The notes below the pieces were generated by a model. The model did not search any database and was not told the origin of the DNA. It worked only from the letters and a program-made list of their open reading frames with translations. A stretch of DNA of 64,000 bases from Aurantibacillus circumpalustris (lineage in GTDB: Bacteria; Bacteroidota; Bacteroidia; B-17B0; Aurantibacillaceae): the NCBI RefSeq assembly GCF_029625215.1, contig NZ_CP121197.1, positions 1-64,000 on the forward strand, read 5' to 3'. The position numbers were made by a program, and so were the translations under genes. Below, one piece after another: positions 17,201 through 25,137 of this stretch; within the stretch, counting starts at the first letter, position 1; every line of letters starts with the position of its first letter.

Positions 17201-19223
17201 GCATAAATCCAAACGTTGGGTGATTACCGCTTGTTGCGGTTCCTGCAATATTTATTGTGTTGTAATAGATTTGGGCAAGAGGATTTGGTGAAGAACCGAG
17301 ATTTCCCATAATACCTACAAATGCTGTGTTATCAGATGATCCGTTACCTAAAGAGATCATGTTGTTATAAATAGTAACGTCATTTAAACCAGAACGAATA
17401 AGAATACCGGTAGCTACACCTGGTGCTGTTGTTACAGCGTTGGTTCCAGCGTTCGTGATATCATAGACTATGTTCTTAAAAACGGTACTGCTTGTTGCAT
17501 TTGCAAGTGTAATTCCTGCAGCATAACACCCTATGGCAGCATTACCAATAAGGCTATTGGCTGAAATTGTATTCCCGGAAACAACATCAATATTACCAGT
17601 AGCTAAATTAATTCCAACTACTCCTGCCTGACCATTCGAAATGGTTGTTAAGCCGGAAGCTGATTTGAGATTATTTATAATGTTAGAAGTAATGGAATAA
17701 GTTGAAGCAACATTCTGTGCTGCGGCCGTCCATATTCCACGGGCATATCCGGTTCCTGTACCAAATGAAGTTAAGTTACGGATAAGATTTCCTGTAATAA
17801 TAATTGTATTAGAAGGCGTTGTTGGAAGGTAGATTCCGGACACGGCACATGCGGCAGTTGTTAAACCGTTAGTCCCACCTCTCATATTATCGGCAGTAGC
17901 ATTTCCAATTGTGTTTGCACTGATAAGGAGGGAAGTGGTAACTCCCGAAATCATGATTCCTGCAACGCCACCAGAAAGCGCTGCGGTAGTTCCAGAAGAA
18001 GACATTCCTCCAAAATAATTATTTTGAATAACTATATTTCCTGTTGACGAACAATTAATACCAACAACAAGGCCGTTCGCGGCAGTAGACCTTCCTGCCA
18101 ACAAATCAATGCCTGTAGTTCCACCAATGAGGTTACCGCTTATATTACCAACATTAACATTACCAGCTGTAATATTGATACCACAAATAATTCCATTAAG
18201 TGTACTTGCGTTACTTGAAGTAGTTAAGGTAATAGCCGACACCGTATTCCCCTGAACAGAAGAAGCAGCAAGTGTTCCCAAAGCTAAATCAATCGCAATA
18301 AACCTGGTTGCGACAGTAGAAGACATAGAATAAGTTCCAGTTGCAGAAGATGAAGAATATCCTATTAGATTGGTGGTAATCGTATAATTATTCCCTGAAG
18401 TAATTTGAATTCCTCTGTGGGTATTTGCAGTACCATAAGTTCTTAGTACCGTTTGATAAAATTTATTGCCTGTAATATTCCAGCTAGAGTTATTCGCTCC
18501 AATAAAAATTCCAGACGTAGCAAGTGTTGAACTATAAAAATCAAAGAAATTACAATTTAAAATCGTGTTGTTACTGTTCTCACTTCCTGTACTTCCATTA
18601 GAATAAATGCAATTAACCGGAGAGTTAGCGCCTGCAGGAGCAATAATGCAATTTGAAATGTTATTTCCACTATTTCCTAAACTTGTTCCTGTAGAAAAGG
18701 TAATCACACCAAGAGCTACTGAAGTGGAAGAACCAAGCAAAGTGCAGTTCGTAATAGTATTATTTGTTGCATCTGCAATAAATCGAATACTCGATATTGT
18801 AGTATTACCTGTATTTGTGTTACTAATTGTGAGCGCATTTCCTCCTGTATTTAAGCCATTCATGGAGACATTATCTGCACCATTCAAATCTATCAACGGT
18901 CCAACAATATTACCACTTACAGAAAAGGAACCACCAGATGGACTTATAGATAGCGACGTCCAGCTACCTGCATTTAAGACAGCAGATGCAGTTTCAGTAG
19001 TATTTGCAATGATAGTAATAACAATATTTGCGGAAGTTTGTGCCCCGCCATTAACAGCAACAAAAGCAGATTTAAGATCCATGTATGAACCATTACCGAC
19101 TAATGCGCCAGAAACAACAACGTTTTGGGACAAACTTTGTTTTGTGATCAATAAAGAAAGTAAAAAGCAAATAACGGCCACTACTCTTCCATTGCTACGA
19201 TGGTTAGTTGGATTTTTTTTCAT
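14241..19223 (-). CDS. Giant T9SS-secreted surface protein with parallel beta-helix and Ig-like repeats
   Basis: 1660 residues. A signal peptide (to about 32, LLITKQSLSQ) is followed by roughly 800 residues rich in N, S, T and G with repeated ITGNxI/ISGNTI units, typical of right-handed parallel beta-helices in adhesins and polysaccharide-binding proteins. Next come Ig/PKD-like modules starting near SSAPAATITSGSGTACTGQ, then four tandem modules of about 72 residues. The end (VFPNPSNGILTTKFDIEGE to the end) is a type A T9SS sorting domain, so the protein should cross the outer membrane by T9SS and be attached or released. About 195 residues (15525-16110) interrupt one Ig-like module. Likely adhesin or gliding-related; the partner is unknown. 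Confidence 0.88.
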   Translation of the reverse strand: MKKNPTNHRSNGRVVAVICFLLSLLITKQSLSQNVVVSGALVGNGSYMDLKSAFVAVNGGAQTSANIVITIIANTTETASAVLNAGSWTSLSISPSGGSFSVSGNIVGPLIDLNGADNVSMNGLNTGGNALTISNTNTGNTTISSIRFIADATNNTITNCTLLGSSTSVALGVITFSTGTSLGNSGNNISNCIIAPAGANSPVNCIYSNGSTGSENSNNTILNCNFFDFYSSTLATSGIFIGANNSSWNITGNKFYQTVLRTYGTANTHRGIQITSGNNYTITTNLIGYSSSSATGTYSMSSTVATRFIAIDLALGTLAASSVQGNTVSAITLTTSSNASTLNGIICGINITAGNVNVGNISGNLIGGTTGIDLLAGRSTAANGLVVGINCSSTGNIVIQNNYFGGMSSSGTTAALSGGVAGIMISGVTTSLLISANTIGNATADNMRGGTNGLTTAACAVSGIYLPTTPSNTIIITGNLIRNLTSFGTGTGYARGIWTAAAQNVASTYSITSNIINNLKSASGLTTISNGQAGVVGINLATGNIDVVSGNTISANSLIGNAAIGCYAAGITLANATSSTVFKNIVYDITNAGTNAVTTAPGVATGILIRSGLNDVTIYNNMISLGNGSSDNTAFVGIMGNLGSSPNPLAQIYYNTINIAGTATSGNHPTFGFMRGDFTATSRTAPIYFRNNLITNSRTGGTGPHCAIGNNYGLTASTQGWSITTSDNNVLNANSTNIGWWTVAKTFSDWKTATGGDVHSLSGIPVTYVNSVSNLHLNFGVTPTQIESGGQIISGLTNDIDGQNRPGPSGSTNGGALAPDIGADEIDAVLLPCSSAPAATITSGSGTACTGQTVAATTSVGNYSLGVTYQWKAGATAGGPYANITGGSGATSPTYTSGVLTSGVYYVILSTICNNTLITASNEVTLTVNTTPSVTASTTTSVICSTQSISLSGAPGTATNFAWNGPNGFSTTTQNTVITNASIDASGNYSFTSIVNGCTSAPAIVSVTVKATPTTLTLTPSSTLICVGGSQSLSVTGGNVPGGSISFTPNTNQNSATTYPAPYSVYWGGQKMQFLILASELSTAGLVAGPLTGIEFPVASLGTNWGLSMFSCENFRLSLGHTSLTSLAATFQTGLTIVSASSNYTPSVGYNIHGFSPTFVWDGVSNVIVETVFSNNITGAQQDAVISYNSPTTFQSTMIYVADGVSFSTIAAATTTNEPSNLVRPDFILRGQMPGTYTWTPSSNLSSASGSTVLASPTANSIYTVKVASGTCSASTSGTLNVIPIPTISIVSTPNAVCAGNSATLTALGGSNYFWSTSAIGSNVVVTPLTNSVYTVFDQTGPCPIVSASVNIVSNPLPTITVIPNTATVCALTAASFTANGADNYSWSSGSSLSTETVHPPSNSVYTITGTNLTGCSSTATLAVTTKSLPIIAASPASESVCATSTVSFAAVGANTYTWSSGDQGSIATVTAIANSVYTVTGSNIQGCFSSQTVSLTVYDLPLITTTPTNPVMCEGEIINFAATGANTYTWKPGNLTTATPSLSPNASTSYTITGKDLNNCINSKTLSVIVNPCASISNNVLLSEMITVFPNPSNGILTTKFDIEGEKEIFILDAQGALFKQITSAASSEIIDISNAAKGIYFVRVSHKNTTANFRVLIQ
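14515..15375 (-). repeat. Four tandem Ig-like module repeats inside the T9SS surface protein
   Basis: Four consecutive units of about 72 codons share the pattern VCxxxxxxFxAxGAxxYxWSSG ... NSVYTVTGxNxxGCxSxxTLxVT. Each has one Cys in the first strand and one before the last strand, consistent with a disulfide per module. Copies differ at many positions, so this is an old protein-level repeat rather than a recent DNA duplication. Confidence 0.75.
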
Positions 19224-19719
19224 TTGAACGAGTTTTTGATTTTCTATATTAAATGTAGTTCTTTTATGAATCGATTTTATCCAATCATCTAAATTTTTTT
19301 TAGGAAATCTATTTTGTAGTGAAAGATTTTACCGCTAGTTAATTAACTTTTAAGTATAATAATGCAAGTGTAGTATAAGATTTCGATTCATCGACTTGGC
19401 TTGAGCTAGCATGGCTGCTGCAAAAGATACATCCAAATTGGTCAACTTAATATGTATAGCGTTTTAAGCTTTTTGAACTCAATGTTCGAAGAATACCTTG
19501 CCCAGTGTCTAAAGAATACACGTCGCCACTAAAATATCCGATTTAAAATGAAAATAAACAGTTAATACAAATTTATGGTTTAAGTGTAAATGTTAGCTTA
19601 CTTTCATTTTTTTATTATTAAATTGTAACTTAGTCTTACTCAACTCGTATTAACATAAACAGACCCCATCTTGAATTCGTTAAACATCACATGTAACGGA
19701 ATCTAACGTTTAGCAATAT
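19224..19719. other. 496-bp divergent intergenic region without a recognisable gene
   Basis: It separates the T9SS surface-protein gene (minus) from the histidine kinase gene (plus). No open frame of convincing length, RNA gene or strong hairpin was seen. A TAAATGTA box at 19250-19257 reads TACATTTA on the minus strand and may be the -7 element for the surface protein, but its nearest TTG is 24 bp upstream, at the edge of usual spacing. Confidence 0.5.
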
Positions 19720-20985
19720 ATGTACGCAACTACTGTTGAAAATATCTATATAAGGGAGCGCATAATAAGTAAGTTTTGGCCACTTGCTTCCTTAGTATTA
19801 ATAGTGTTTATATTCGATTCCTTTTTTATTTCTAATGATTACTTAACTGGCTGGCTCCACCTGGTTAATTTAGTGCTTTTATCTGTTTCGCTTTCGGTTT
19901 GTTTAAACAGAAAAAAAATTTTACTCGCTTGTAATATTCTTTCTGGAATAGGCATGATTACCATTCTCTCATTTCTTTTTACTGGCGGTCCGGCAAATGC
20001 TGGTTTCTGGTGGTCGATCGTTTATGTTATTGGTGTTTTTCTGGTGACAACAAAAAAATGGGCTATTTTCTGGCTTTCATTATACATATTACTCACATTC
20101 ATTGTTGTATTACTTTCTTTAAACAAAATAGTGACCATACTGTATAGCGTTGAGGAACTTGTTCATTTACTATTTGTTTTTATGGCCACCTTTGCTTTTG
20201 TTTATTATTTTAACCAGGTAAACGAAAAGTATCTGAGACTTGCCAACGAACGTGCTGAAGAGCTCTCACATCTTAACAAAGATTTAATTTCATTAAATAA
20301 AGAATTAGAAGAGTTTGCTTATGTGGCCTCGCACGATCTTCAAGAGCCACTGCAGACAATTCAAAATTTTACGGGATTGTTGGATAAACAATATAGAGGG
20401 AAGTTGGGTGAAGACACTGATCAATACTTTCAATTTATAATAAATGCCTCCTCTAAAATGAAAACACTTATTAAAGAGTTACTAGATTTATCAAGGGTTG
20501 GAAGAAATCTTGCTGTTACGATAGTTGATTGTAATAAGGTATTGAACGAAGTTTTATCAGATATGAAACTTTCAATTGACCAGAGCGGCGCAAAAATAGT
20601 TTCATCCACACTTCCGAAAATTAGCGGTAGCGAAACAGAACTTAAACAGTTATTCCAAAATTTAATAAGTAATGCTTTAAAATTTGCAAAAAAAAATTCG
20701 ACCCCACATTTAGAAATCACTTTTGAAGAAAAAGAAGACAACTACCTTTTTTCATTTAAAGACAATGGTATTGGAGTAGATGAAAAATACAAAAATAGAA
20801 TTTTTATTATCTTTCAACGCTTGCACACGGCAGATGAGTACCCCGGAATAGGAATCGGACTGGCGGTTTGTAAAAAAATAATCGACGCGCATCGGGGCAA
20901 AATATGGCTTGAATCTGTTCCTGATTCAGGCTGTAATTTTTATTTCACACTTCCTAAACTAAATTTGGTTAATAATGGAAACTGA
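19720..20985 (+). CDS. Membrane sensor histidine kinase
   Basis: 421 residues. Five to six transmembrane helices occupy about 18-165 (LVLIVFIFDSFFIS through LLFVFMATFAFVYYF). A coiled-coil linker with the HisKA box EEFAYVASHDLQEPLQTIQNF (phospho-acceptor H205) follows. The HATPase domain has N box LFQNLISNALKFAKK, G1 box FKDNGIGVDEKYKNRIF and G2 box GIGIGLAVCKKII. The membrane part resembles no known small-molecule sensor I can name. The stop overlaps the start of the next gene by 11 bp, so kinase and response regulator form a translationally coupled pair. Confidence 0.92.
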   Translation: MYATTVENIYIRERIISKFWPLASLVLIVFIFDSFFISNDYLTGWLHLVNLVLLSVSLSVCLNRKKILLACNILSGIGMITILSFLFTGGPANAGFWWSIVYVIGVFLVTTKKWAIFWLSLYILLTFIVVLLSLNKIVTILYSVEELVHLLFVFMATFAFVYYFNQVNEKYLRLANERAEELSHLNKDLISLNKELEEFAYVASHDLQEPLQTIQNFTGLLDKQYRGKLGEDTDQYFQFIINASSKMKTLIKELLDLSRVGRNLAVTIVDCNKVLNEVLSDMKLSIDQSGAKIVSSTLPKISGSETELKQLFQNLISNALKFAKKNSTPHLEITFEEKEDNYLFSFKDNGIGVDEKYKNRIFIIFQRLHTADEYPGIGIGLAVCKKIIDAHRGKIWLESVPDSGCNFYFTLPKLNLVNNGN

Positions 20986-21400
20986 TTCTGCAAAACCACA
21001 TATCAATTGTATCCTTCTGATAGACGATGATTTGGCTGGCAATGCATTTCATATTATTATCATTAAGAATTCAGGAGTTTGCAAACATGTAAAAACAGCT
21101 AACAATGGCCGCAAAGCACTCGAATATATTCTCAAATCAGAAGAATCTTCCGAATCTTTTCCTAAACCAGACTTAATTTATCTGGATATTAATATGCCAG
21201 GAATGAACGGATTTGAATTTCTTGACGAATATAAAAAGTTAGATACTAAATATAGTGAGCAATCTGCCATTATTATGCTTAGCACTTCATTAAATCCTGA
21301 AGATAAAAAGCGCGCCTTAGAAGTTAAAGAAGTTGTGGGATTTCAAAATAAACCATTAACTGAGGAGTCACTAAAGGAAACAATAAAAAAACATTTCTAA
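20975..21400 (+). CDS. Single-domain response regulator
   Basis: 141 residues forming a lone receiver domain of the CheY/Rcp1 type. It has the acidic pocket LIDDD near the N terminus, phospho-acceptor D71 in YLDINMPGMNGFEF, the conserved Thr/Ser position in IIMLSTS and the conserved Lys in FQNKPLTEE. No DNA-binding output domain is present, so it must act by protein contact or phosphorelay. It overlaps the upstream kinase gene by 11 bp, which makes that kinase its likely partner. Confidence 0.92.
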   Translation: METDSAKPHINCILLIDDDLAGNAFHIIIIKNSGVCKHVKTANNGRKALEYILKSEESSESFPKPDLIYLDINMPGMNGFEFLDEYKKLDTKYSEQSAIIMLSTSLNPEDKKRALEVKEVVGFQNKPLTEESLKETIKKHF

Positions 21401-21464
21401 TAAAGGAATAATTAAAGCCGTGTAGAGAATTGCTGCGGGTGTAAATATGAAAAGCCATTTTATA

Positions 21465-21496
21465 AAAAACCCCAAACTATTGCTAGTAAGGGGTTT
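21465..21496 (-). terminator. Terminator downstream of tRNA-Arg
   Basis: A 7-bp stem, AAACCCC (21467-21473) with GGGGTTT (21490-21496), spans a 16-nt loop. Read on the minus strand it is followed by more T residues and lies 14 bp past the tRNA 3' end. It may also stop readthrough from the plus-strand response regulator gene. Confidence 0.65.
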
Positions 21497-21510
21497 GGAT
21501 TCTTTGATCG

Positions 21511-21584
21511 TGGTACCGTAGGGAGTCGAACCCCAAACCTCCTCATCCGTAGTGAGGTGCTCTATCCAGTTGAGCTACGGAACC
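21511..21584 (-). tRNA. tRNA-Arg(ACG)
   Basis: The 74-nt minus-strand sequence folds as a cloverleaf: acceptor arm GGTTCCG/CGGTACC, D arm GCTC/GAGC, anticodon stem CCTCA/TGAGG with loop CTACGGA (anticodon ACG), 5-nt variable loop and T arm TGGGG/CCCTA with loop TTCGACT. The discriminator base is A and CCA is not encoded. The acceptor stem has one U-U mismatch at position 4:69. ACG anticodons are normally edited to ICG by TadA. Confidence 0.93.
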
Positions 21585-21708
21585 GTAAAATCAGGTTGCA
21601 AATATACGGTTTTTTCTAAAATACAAGCAATTTTATTGAATTCTGATGCAAAATAATTACTTACTTTGTCCTTATTCACTGGGTTTTTTTTCCCACAAAT
21701 ACTTTATT

Positions 21709-22518
21709 ATGCAGAAAATTATTGAAGCCGCTTGGCAGGACAGAAGCTTATTACAAGACAAACATACCGTAGCTACTATTAATGAAGTTGTTGAACAACT
21801 AGATCTGGGGAAATTACGTGTAGCGGAACCATTGGCAGACGGTAGCTGGCAAGTAAACGAGTGGGTAAAAAAAGCGGTAATCTTATATTTTCCAACACGC
21901 AAAATGACCACCTTCGAGGTTGGTCCAATGGAGTTTCACGACAAAATGGCTTTAAAAACAAATTATGCAGGACTTGGCGTGCGCGTTGTGCCCCATGCTA
22001 TTGCGCGTTACGGGGCTTACCTAGCAAGTGGTGTAATTATGATGCCAAGTTATGTAAACATTGGAGCTTACGTTGATTCAGGAACCATGGTAGATACCTG
22101 GGCAACTGTAGGAAGCTGCGCTCAAATTGGAAAAAATGTGCATTTAAGTGGCGGCGTTGGTATTGGCGGTGTATTAGAGCCAGTGCAAGCTGCGCCAGTA
22201 ATTATTGAAGACGATTGTTTTATTGGATCACGTTGTATTGTAGTGGAAGGCGTGCGTGTTGGAAAAGAAGCGGTTTTGGGAGCTAATGTTGTTCTAACTC
22301 AATCAACAAAAATCATTGATGTCAGCGGACCAACACCTATAGAAACAAAAGGCTACGTGGCAGAGCGCAGTGTTGTGATTCCTGGAAGCTATACTAAAAA
22401 ATTTCCTGCAGGTGAATTTCAAGTGCCTTGTGCTCTAATTATTGGAAAGCGTAAAGCAAGTACTGATCTTAAGACATCATTAAATGATGCGTTAAGAGAA
22501 CATAATGTAGCGGTTTAA
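21709..22518 (+). CDS. dapD: 2,3,4,5-tetrahydropyridine-2,6-dicarboxylate N-succinyltransferase
   Basis: Succinylase step of lysine and diaminopimelate synthesis. I place the start at 21709 (MQKIIEAAWQDRSLLQ), giving 269 residues as usual for the family; the frame stays open for 21 codons upstream, but those residues do not resemble DapD. The left-handed beta-helix of hexapeptide repeats is clear (VMMPSYVNIGAYVDSGTMVDTWATVGSCAQIGKNVHLSGGVGIGG), and the C-terminal VVIPGSYTKKFPAGEF is typical. No other dap gene is adjacent. Followed by a long intergenic palindrome, then cmk on the other strand. Confidence 0.95.
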   Translation: MQKIIEAAWQDRSLLQDKHTVATINEVVEQLDLGKLRVAEPLADGSWQVNEWVKKAVILYFPTRKMTTFEVGPMEFHDKMALKTNYAGLGVRVVPHAIARYGAYLASGVIMMPSYVNIGAYVDSGTMVDTWATVGSCAQIGKNVHLSGGVGIGGVLEPVQAAPVIIEDDCFIGSRCIVVEGVRVGKEAVLGANVVLTQSTKIIDVSGPTPIETKGYVAERSVVIPGSYTKKFPAGEFQVPCALIIGKRKASTDLKTSLNDALREHNVAV

Positions 22519-22522
22519 TACA

Positions 22523-22599
22523 ATTCAAAATTTTAAAATTCAAGATTCAAAGTCAGTTTAGTTCTTTGAATTTTGAACCTTGAATTTTCGATTTTGAAT
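22523..22599. repeat. Long imperfect intergenic palindrome between dapD and cmk
   Basis: A left arm (22523-22552) and right arm (22564-22599) form an imperfect inverted repeat built from reiterated ATTCAAAATT/AATTTTGAAT units, with a loop of about 11 nt. It occupies the whole space between two convergent genes and could act as a bidirectional terminator. It belongs to a class of similar elements at 26711-26787 and 40658-40749. Confidence 0.65.
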
Positions 22600-23315
22600 C
22601 AATGATGTGATTGCTCTTCTCTTGAAATGTAGTGTAAATCTGCAATCAATTTAAGAACAAATTCTAATTGCTCTTCTTTGCTAAGATCGCTATTGTCCAA
22701 TACCACAGCATCTTCAGCTTGTGTTAGTGGACTTTCTTCGCGGCTGATATCCGCCATGTCACGTTTTAATAAACTCATTTCCACTTCATCAATGGTGAAA
22801 TATTGTCCTTTACTGCTAAATTCGACTTGTCTCCTTTTGGCGCGAACCTCCGGATCAGCAATCATAAATAACTTTAGTTCTGCTTTTGGAAAAACTTCAG
22901 TACCTATATCCCTTCCATCTAAAACCACTGCCTTCTTTTTGCCCATCTGCCTTTGCGAAGCCACCATTTTTTCACGAACCTCTTTTACTGCACTTACTTT
23001 GCTAACCAGATCACTTACTTCCATGGTTCTGATTTCTCTCTCAACATTTTCGCCATTTAAAATAACATCCGAATTATGAGTTGTGGGATTAAGCTCAAAT
23101 TCCACATCAATTAATGGAAGGACATTAATCATTTCCTCTTTGTTGAGATTTTTGTTTTCGTCAAAAAGATCGTGTCTTAAGGCGTATAAAGCAACTGCTC
23201 TATACATAGCCCCTGTATCTATGTAATTATAACCCAATTTATGTGCCAAAGATTTTGCAAGTGTACTCTTACCGCAACTGCTGTATCCATCAATGGCTAT
23301 GGTTATTTTTTGCAT
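22599..23315 (-). CDS. cmk: Cytidylate kinase
   Basis: Phosphorylates CMP and dCMP to the diphosphates using ATP. The 238 residues show a P-loop GYSSCGKST (10-18), a variant of the more common GPxGSGKGT, then NYIDTGAMYRAVALYAL (substrate pocket), VVLDGRDIGTEVFPKA, and FMIADPEVRAKRR followed by the lid region. The C-terminal extension ends at the palindrome. No ribosomal protein S1 gene is adjacent, unlike in many other bacteria. Confidence 0.95.
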   Translation of the reverse strand: MQKITIAIDGYSSCGKSTLAKSLAHKLGYNYIDTGAMYRAVALYALRHDLFDENKNLNKEEMINVLPLIDVEFELNPTTHNSDVILNGENVEREIRTMEVSDLVSKVSAVKEVREKMVASQRQMGKKKAVVLDGRDIGTEVFPKAELKLFMIADPEVRAKRRQVEFSSKGQYFTIDEVEMSLLKRDMADISREESPLTQAEDAVVLDNSDLSKEEQLEFVLKLIADLHYISREEQSHH

Positions 23316-23483
23316 AGCCCTAAATTTACAAATTTATCTGTAATGCCATTCTTTTTCTTGCATCTGTTAAGCAAAATAATACCCGAATTTTAGACGAAAT
23401 AATATGATTTTGAGCTAAATTTAGCTCTGCCTTCTAATTTTAAAAAGTTATTAAAAAACACCTGCATTGCTTGCCTTTTATGG

Positions 23484-23491
23484 TAAATTTG
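23484..23491 (+). promoter_or_regulatory. Candidate -7 box of purA
   Basis: TAAATTTG is a perfect match to TAnnTTTG and lies 19 bp before the purA ATG. TTG triplets occur about 14 bp further upstream (23467-23473), closer than the usual 17-23 bp, so the -33 element is uncertain. Confidence 0.45.
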
Positions 23492-23510
23492 TCCCTTAAT
23501 TTTTTGTATT

Positions 23511-24782
23511 ATGAGCAAAGCGGATGTATTGTTAGGATTGCAATGGGGTGATGAAGGAAAAGGTAAAATTGTGGATGTATTAACTCCCAATTATGACATT
23601 ATTGCAAGGTTCCAGGGAGGACCAAATGCCGGTCACACATTGGAGTTTAACGGTATAAAACATGTGCTGCACACAATTCCAAGTGGAATCTTTCATCCAA
23701 CAGCCATCAACATTGTTGGTAACGGTGTTGTAATCGATCCTGTTATTTTCAAAAAAGAAATTGACGCTCTTTTAAAACTAGGCGTGGATGTAAAATCAAA
23801 ATTAATCATTAGTAAACGTGCTCATTTAATACTTCCAACACATCGTTTAATTGATGCTGCCAGCGAAGCTTCTAAGGGAAAAAATAAAATTGGCTCTACC
23901 TTAAAAGGAATTGGTCCAACGTATATGGATAAAACTGGTCGTAACGGTTTGCGTATTGGCGACATTGAAACAAACGAATTCAGAGAAAAATACGATGCAC
24001 TTGTAGAAAAACATAAACAACTTTTATCGTATCACAATTACGAGTACAATTTAGCAGAACTTGAACCAGCTTGGTTTGAGGCTATTGAGTCTTTGAAAAA
24101 CTTACAATTTGTTGAGAGCGAGCATTACTTAAACAATGCCATGTTAGCAGGAAAAAAAGTATTGTGCGAAGGCGCTCAAGGAAGTTTATTGGACATTGAT
24201 TTTGGATCGTATCCATTTGTTACCAGCAGTAACACCATTTGTGCAGGCGCTTGTAACGGACTAGGAATTCCACCAAATAAAATTGGGAACGTGATTGGTA
24301 TTTTTAAAGCGTATTGCACGCGCGTTGGCAGTGGCCCTTTTCCAACAGAATTAGAAAACGAAACCGGAGAACGGATGCGTCAAGAAGGCAGAGAGTTTGG
24401 AAGTACTACAGGTAGACCACGCCGTACTGGCTGGTTAGACATTCCTGCTTTAAAATATGCGGTGATGGTAAACGGTGTTACTGAATTAATGATGATGAAA
24501 GCAGATGTGTTAAGTATTTTTGATGAAATTGAAATCTGTACACACTATGAACACAATGGTGAGAAAATAGATTATCTTCCTTACAATATTGATCCCGCAT
24601 ATTTAAAACCAATTACGATTAAAGTAAAAGGCTGGAATGTAGATTTAACAGCTATTGACAGTAAAGATAAATTACCAGCTGCTTTAATGGAGTATGTGAA
24701 GTTTATTGAAAAAGCTGTGAGTACACCCATTTCAATTGTTTCGGTTGGACCGGATAGAAAACAGACTATTCGAATGAATTAA
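23511..24782 (+). CDS. purA: Adenylosuccinate synthetase
   Basis: GTP-dependent joining of IMP and aspartate, the first step from IMP to AMP. The 423 residues match the family length. Visible signatures are the P-loop QWGDEGKGKIVD (11-22), GGPNAGHTLEF, GIGPTYMDKTGRNGLRIGD, the IMP/GTP segments EGAQGSLLDIDFGSYPFVTSSNT and TTGRPRRTGWLDIPALKYA, and the C-terminal VSVGPDRKQTI. A terminator follows. The other purine gene in the window, purN, lies about 1.3 kb further on. Confidence 0.97.
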   Translation: MSKADVLLGLQWGDEGKGKIVDVLTPNYDIIARFQGGPNAGHTLEFNGIKHVLHTIPSGIFHPTAINIVGNGVVIDPVIFKKEIDALLKLGVDVKSKLIISKRAHLILPTHRLIDAASEASKGKNKIGSTLKGIGPTYMDKTGRNGLRIGDIETNEFREKYDALVEKHKQLLSYHNYEYNLAELEPAWFEAIESLKNLQFVESEHYLNNAMLAGKKVLCEGAQGSLLDIDFGSYPFVTSSNTICAGACNGLGIPPNKIGNVIGIFKAYCTRVGSGPFPTELENETGERMRQEGREFGSTTGRPRRTGWLDIPALKYAVMVNGVTELMMMKADVLSIFDEIEICTHYEHNGEKIDYLPYNIDPAYLKPITIKVKGWNVDLTAIDSKDKLPAALMEYVKFIEKAVSTPISIVSVGPDRKQTIRMN

Positions 24783-24805
24783 ATTTACTATTGATAAAAA
24801 AACTG

Positions 24806-24837
24806 AAAGGCAGAATTTAATTATTCTGCCTTTTTTG
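24806..24837 (+). terminator. Rho-independent terminator of purA
   Basis: An 11-bp perfect stem, AAAGGCAGAAT (24806-24816) with ATTCTGCCTTT (24823-24833), with a 6-nt loop and a T tract. It starts 23 bp after the purA stop. Confidence 0.88.
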
Positions 24838-24983
24838 TTTCAATAGGTTTATATAAAACCCTTCGAAAAGAAGTTTAGGAAGTTTATCTAGATCAAACTG
24901 GAAAAATTAAAGCTAAGGTATAATATGAATGAGTGCATTTACATATTCAGGTTTTCGTGCCAGGGACGCGAAAGATTTAGCTC

Positions 24984-25028
24984 TTTTTCAAACGCTTTAA
25001 CAAATAAAGCGAACAAGCGTTTGAAAAA
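24984..25028. repeat. 14-bp perfect hairpin in the purA-lgt intergenic region
   Basis: TTTTTCAAACGCTT (24984-24997) pairs perfectly with AAGCGTTTGAAAAA (25015-25028) around a 17-nt loop. It lies just before the dispersed repeat at 25034 and is probably part of the same non-coding element. Confidence 0.7.
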
Positions 25029-25033
25029 AGCCA

Positions 25034-25107
25034 CGGCAAAAGTTTGACAAACTTTTGAACGAGATAGTGTTATTGCAGCGAAGCCTGTAGCGGCCCGCTC
25101 GAGCGCC
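25034..25107. repeat. Dispersed non-coding repeat, copy 1
   Basis: This 74-bp segment, starting CGGCAAAAGTTTG and ending GAGCGCC, closely resembles 45779-45855. Both contain the near-palindrome AAAAGTTTGnnAAACTTTT, the string CGAGnTAGTG and a GC-rich end followed by an A tract. Both lie between convergent genes and end a few bases before the stop of a minus-strand gene. The GC-rich block stands out against AT-rich surroundings. Confidence 0.7.
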
Positions 25108-25137
25108 AAAAAAAGAAAAGCGACTATTTAAAGTTAG

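Noticed and set aside
18607-19227. A 206-codon open frame on the plus strand opposite the N-terminal part of the T9SS surface protein
   Set aside because: It lies antisense to a gene with a clear signal peptide and repeat pattern. Its translation is low-complexity Pro/Val/Thr as expected from the mirrored repeats.
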